NCBI GenBank assembly: GCA_026390115.1
Contig: JAPLGO010000038.1
Location: 291,565-355,564 of the forward strand
DNA: 64,000 nt
Direction: 5' to 3'
Source: Campylobacterales bacterium
Lineage (GTDB): Bacteria; Campylobacterota; Campylobacteria; Campylobacterales; Sulfurimonadaceae
Below, in pieces: positions 62,620 through 64,000 of the stretch. The stretch's first letter is position 1, and each line of letters opens with the position of its first letter. The notes below the pieces were generated by a model. It was given only the letters and a program-made list of their open reading frames with translations. It was not told the origin of the DNA and did no database searches. Made by a program: the position numbers and the translations under genes.

Positions 62620-63558
62620 TTAAACTGCTACATAAGATTTTGTAATTGTATCGAAAAACACTTTGGCGGTGTTTGATAACCAAGTATCTTTCTAGGTCTA
62701 CGATTTAGTTTGTTCTTAAATTCCATCTTCTTTGGAAAATATTCTCTTATTAAACCGTTAGTATGTTCATTAAGTCCTCTCTTCCATGACTGATATGGAT
62801 TTGCAAAGTAAAACTCTGTATCAAGTGCTTTGGCTACTTCTTCATGCTATGCAAATTCTTTACCATTGTCACTTGTGATTGTAAGCGTATGAGCCTTGTA
62901 TTGGCTTGAGTAAATGTATAATTGCATTTGTCACAACACTGGCTTGTTTAGTTTCAACTTTTTTCATCAGAGTGAACTTTGAATTTCTATCTACAAGAGC
63001 TATTGCTTGATGATGATTCTTTCCAATGATAGAATCTACTTCCTAATCACCAATTCTGGATTTTTCTTCTACAATAGCTGGTCTAAAATTCATAGAGATT
63101 CTACCTTTTATTTGCCCTCTACTACGATATTAAAGCTGAACGCTCAGTATATTTATTGTTTTTGTGCCTGAGATGTTTATAAAGGTTACCACCACTTTGT
63201 TTGTTGTGATAAATATATTTATAGATTGTCTAATGACTTACAGATTTTAATTTTCAAGTGCCATACGTCAACTTATCTGCTCAGGTGAAAACCCATCTTT
63301 TATGCACTTTTTTATAAAGCTTACATGTTTCTTTGTAAGTTTTCTGTTCTTAGTTTTATACTGATACCTTAATCTTGCACTAATTGTTGCATTTACAGCA
63401 TTGTACTCATAATTATCAAGTGAGTTTCTTTTTAATTCTCTTGAGACTGTTGAGTGATGCACACAAATATTTAAAGCTATTGCTCTTTGACTTAAGCCTT
63501 CTTTTTTTAAAGTTTCTATTTTATATCGTAGCATCATAGTTAGTTGTTTATATTTCAT
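62620..63558 (-). pseudogene. IS30-family transposase, decayed
   Basis: From ATG 63558 (MKYKQLTMMLRYKIETLKK) the N-terminal helix-turn-helix region is intact: LSQRAIALNICVHHSTVSRELKRNS, then the frame ends at 63268. Downstream the DDE domain is readable only in pieces interrupted by stops and frameshifts: RIGD, stop, EVDSIIGKNHHQAIALVDR; a TSDNGKEF equivalent; and KRGLNEHTNGLIREYFPKKM, then RRPRKILGYQTPPKCF. The three catalytic positions (EVD, DNG, NEH) are recognisable. It is a dead insertion between rplS and the rRNA leader. Confidence 0.85.
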
Positions 63559-63585
63559 AGGAATGCTATTTAAGGCATTCGTCAC

Positions 63586-63880
63586 ACGTACGTTTCCTTA
63601 TCTTGGCGGATTGGAATCTTATTTTATCGCAGCTAACCTCTCTCTTCAATCCATAATATTTTTACTCCTACTAACTACTTAAATTTAGCTGGCTTCAGCT
63701 TTTGTAATCTCTCGTATTTATCCATGCAGTTTGAAAGCAACTTTTGAATCGCTTGTTAGGTTATCTATGTAGTCTAATGAAACTTTATTTTTTCAGGGCT
63801 GATTATGATATTGAAAGGTATGTTTTGAGTATAGAAAATCTTTTCTAATATTTCTTATTTATTTAAGAATCTCTTAAGCA
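63586..63880. other. Non-coding stretch upstream of the rRNA-type promoter
   Basis: No coding frame is supported. It contains the 5' flank of the IS remnant, with CACACGTACGTTTCC near 63582-63596 as a possible left IS end, followed by AT-rich sequence. Confidence 0.4.
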
Positions 63881-63889
63881 ACTACCCCC

Positions 63890-64000
63890 TATAATTCCCG
63901 TCCACAAACACAGAGACCTAGAGTTTAGGCCTAGAGAAACTTCAAGTAGAAGCTATCGAGATGAGTTTGAGATCATTGAAAACTAAGCAAGTAAATAGAT
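63890..64000 (+). promoter_or_regulatory. Probable rRNA operon promoter and leader
   Basis: TATAAT at 63890-63895 is followed by a GC-richer start CCCGTCC and a leader containing GAGTTTGAGATCATTG and AAAACTAAGCAAGTAAATAG. The GATCATTGAAAACTAA pattern just before the window edge is what typically precedes 16S rRNA genes. The rRNA gene itself lies outside the window, so this is inference from the leader. Confidence 0.5.

Overview
The window looks like a chromosome segment of a Campylobacterota (epsilonproteobacterial) species, most likely Sulfurimonas-like. I infer this from the AT-rich coding style, the gene orders fliW/bamD/lon, mqnC/inactive M16 peptidase and ffh-rpsP-khpA-rimM-trmD-rplS, the futalosine menaquinone route (mqnC), a stand-alone atpE, co-occurring FliW and CsrA, and a multihaem cytochrome. 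No species was assigned by comparison.

Layout. 1-9.5 kb: TerB/DjlA-like protein (partial), DMT transporter, then kdsA-ribH-nusB-decahaem cytochrome-mqnC-M16-recG. 9.5-16 kb (minus strand): hpf, a four-gene cluster of MSHA-type minor pilins with a large MshQ-like surface protein, and fliW. 16-29 kb: bamD-lon, a hybrid histidine kinase with an HPt partner, uvrC, dciA, an unlisted small lipoprotein, nadB, and a cation/proton antiporter. 29-34 kb: guaA-hemD and a large predicted secreted or outer-membrane metallopeptidase. 34.2-35.7 kb is a decay zone: the C-terminal part of a TonB receptor joined to toxin-antitoxin fragments. 35.8-42.7 kb: a probable 6S RNA, purD-RDD-lptD, pnp, atpE.

42.8-46.3 kb is an accessory island at a tRNA-Leu(GAG) gene. 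It has tandem broken 5' halves of the tRNA on the left, a matching tRNA 3' end on the right, a broken XRE regulator, a shortened DptF-like ATPase (phosphorothioation-dependent restriction), an integron attC-like hairpin, and a small-protein/GNAT pair flanked by long direct repeats. 46.4-62.4 kb returns to core genes: cysK-pabC, a LysR regulator, UvrD-like helicase-truB-csrA-ispE-smpB-M23 peptidase, TPR/Nif3/zinc-ribbon/waaA/RluA, and the ffh to rplS translation operon with a triple-hairpin leader. 62.6-63.6 kb is a decayed IS30 element, and the window ends in what looks like the promoter and leader of an rRNA operon.

How genes work together: kdsA and waaA (Kdo), lptD and bamD serve the outer membrane; fliW and csrA form the flagellin/translation switch; smpB, hpf, 6S RNA, ffh, rimM and trmD serve translation and its stress control; uvrC, recG, the UvrD-like helicase and dciA serve DNA maintenance. 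An intergenic palindromic repeat family sits at three convergent gene ends (9.5, 19.4 and 27.7 kb).
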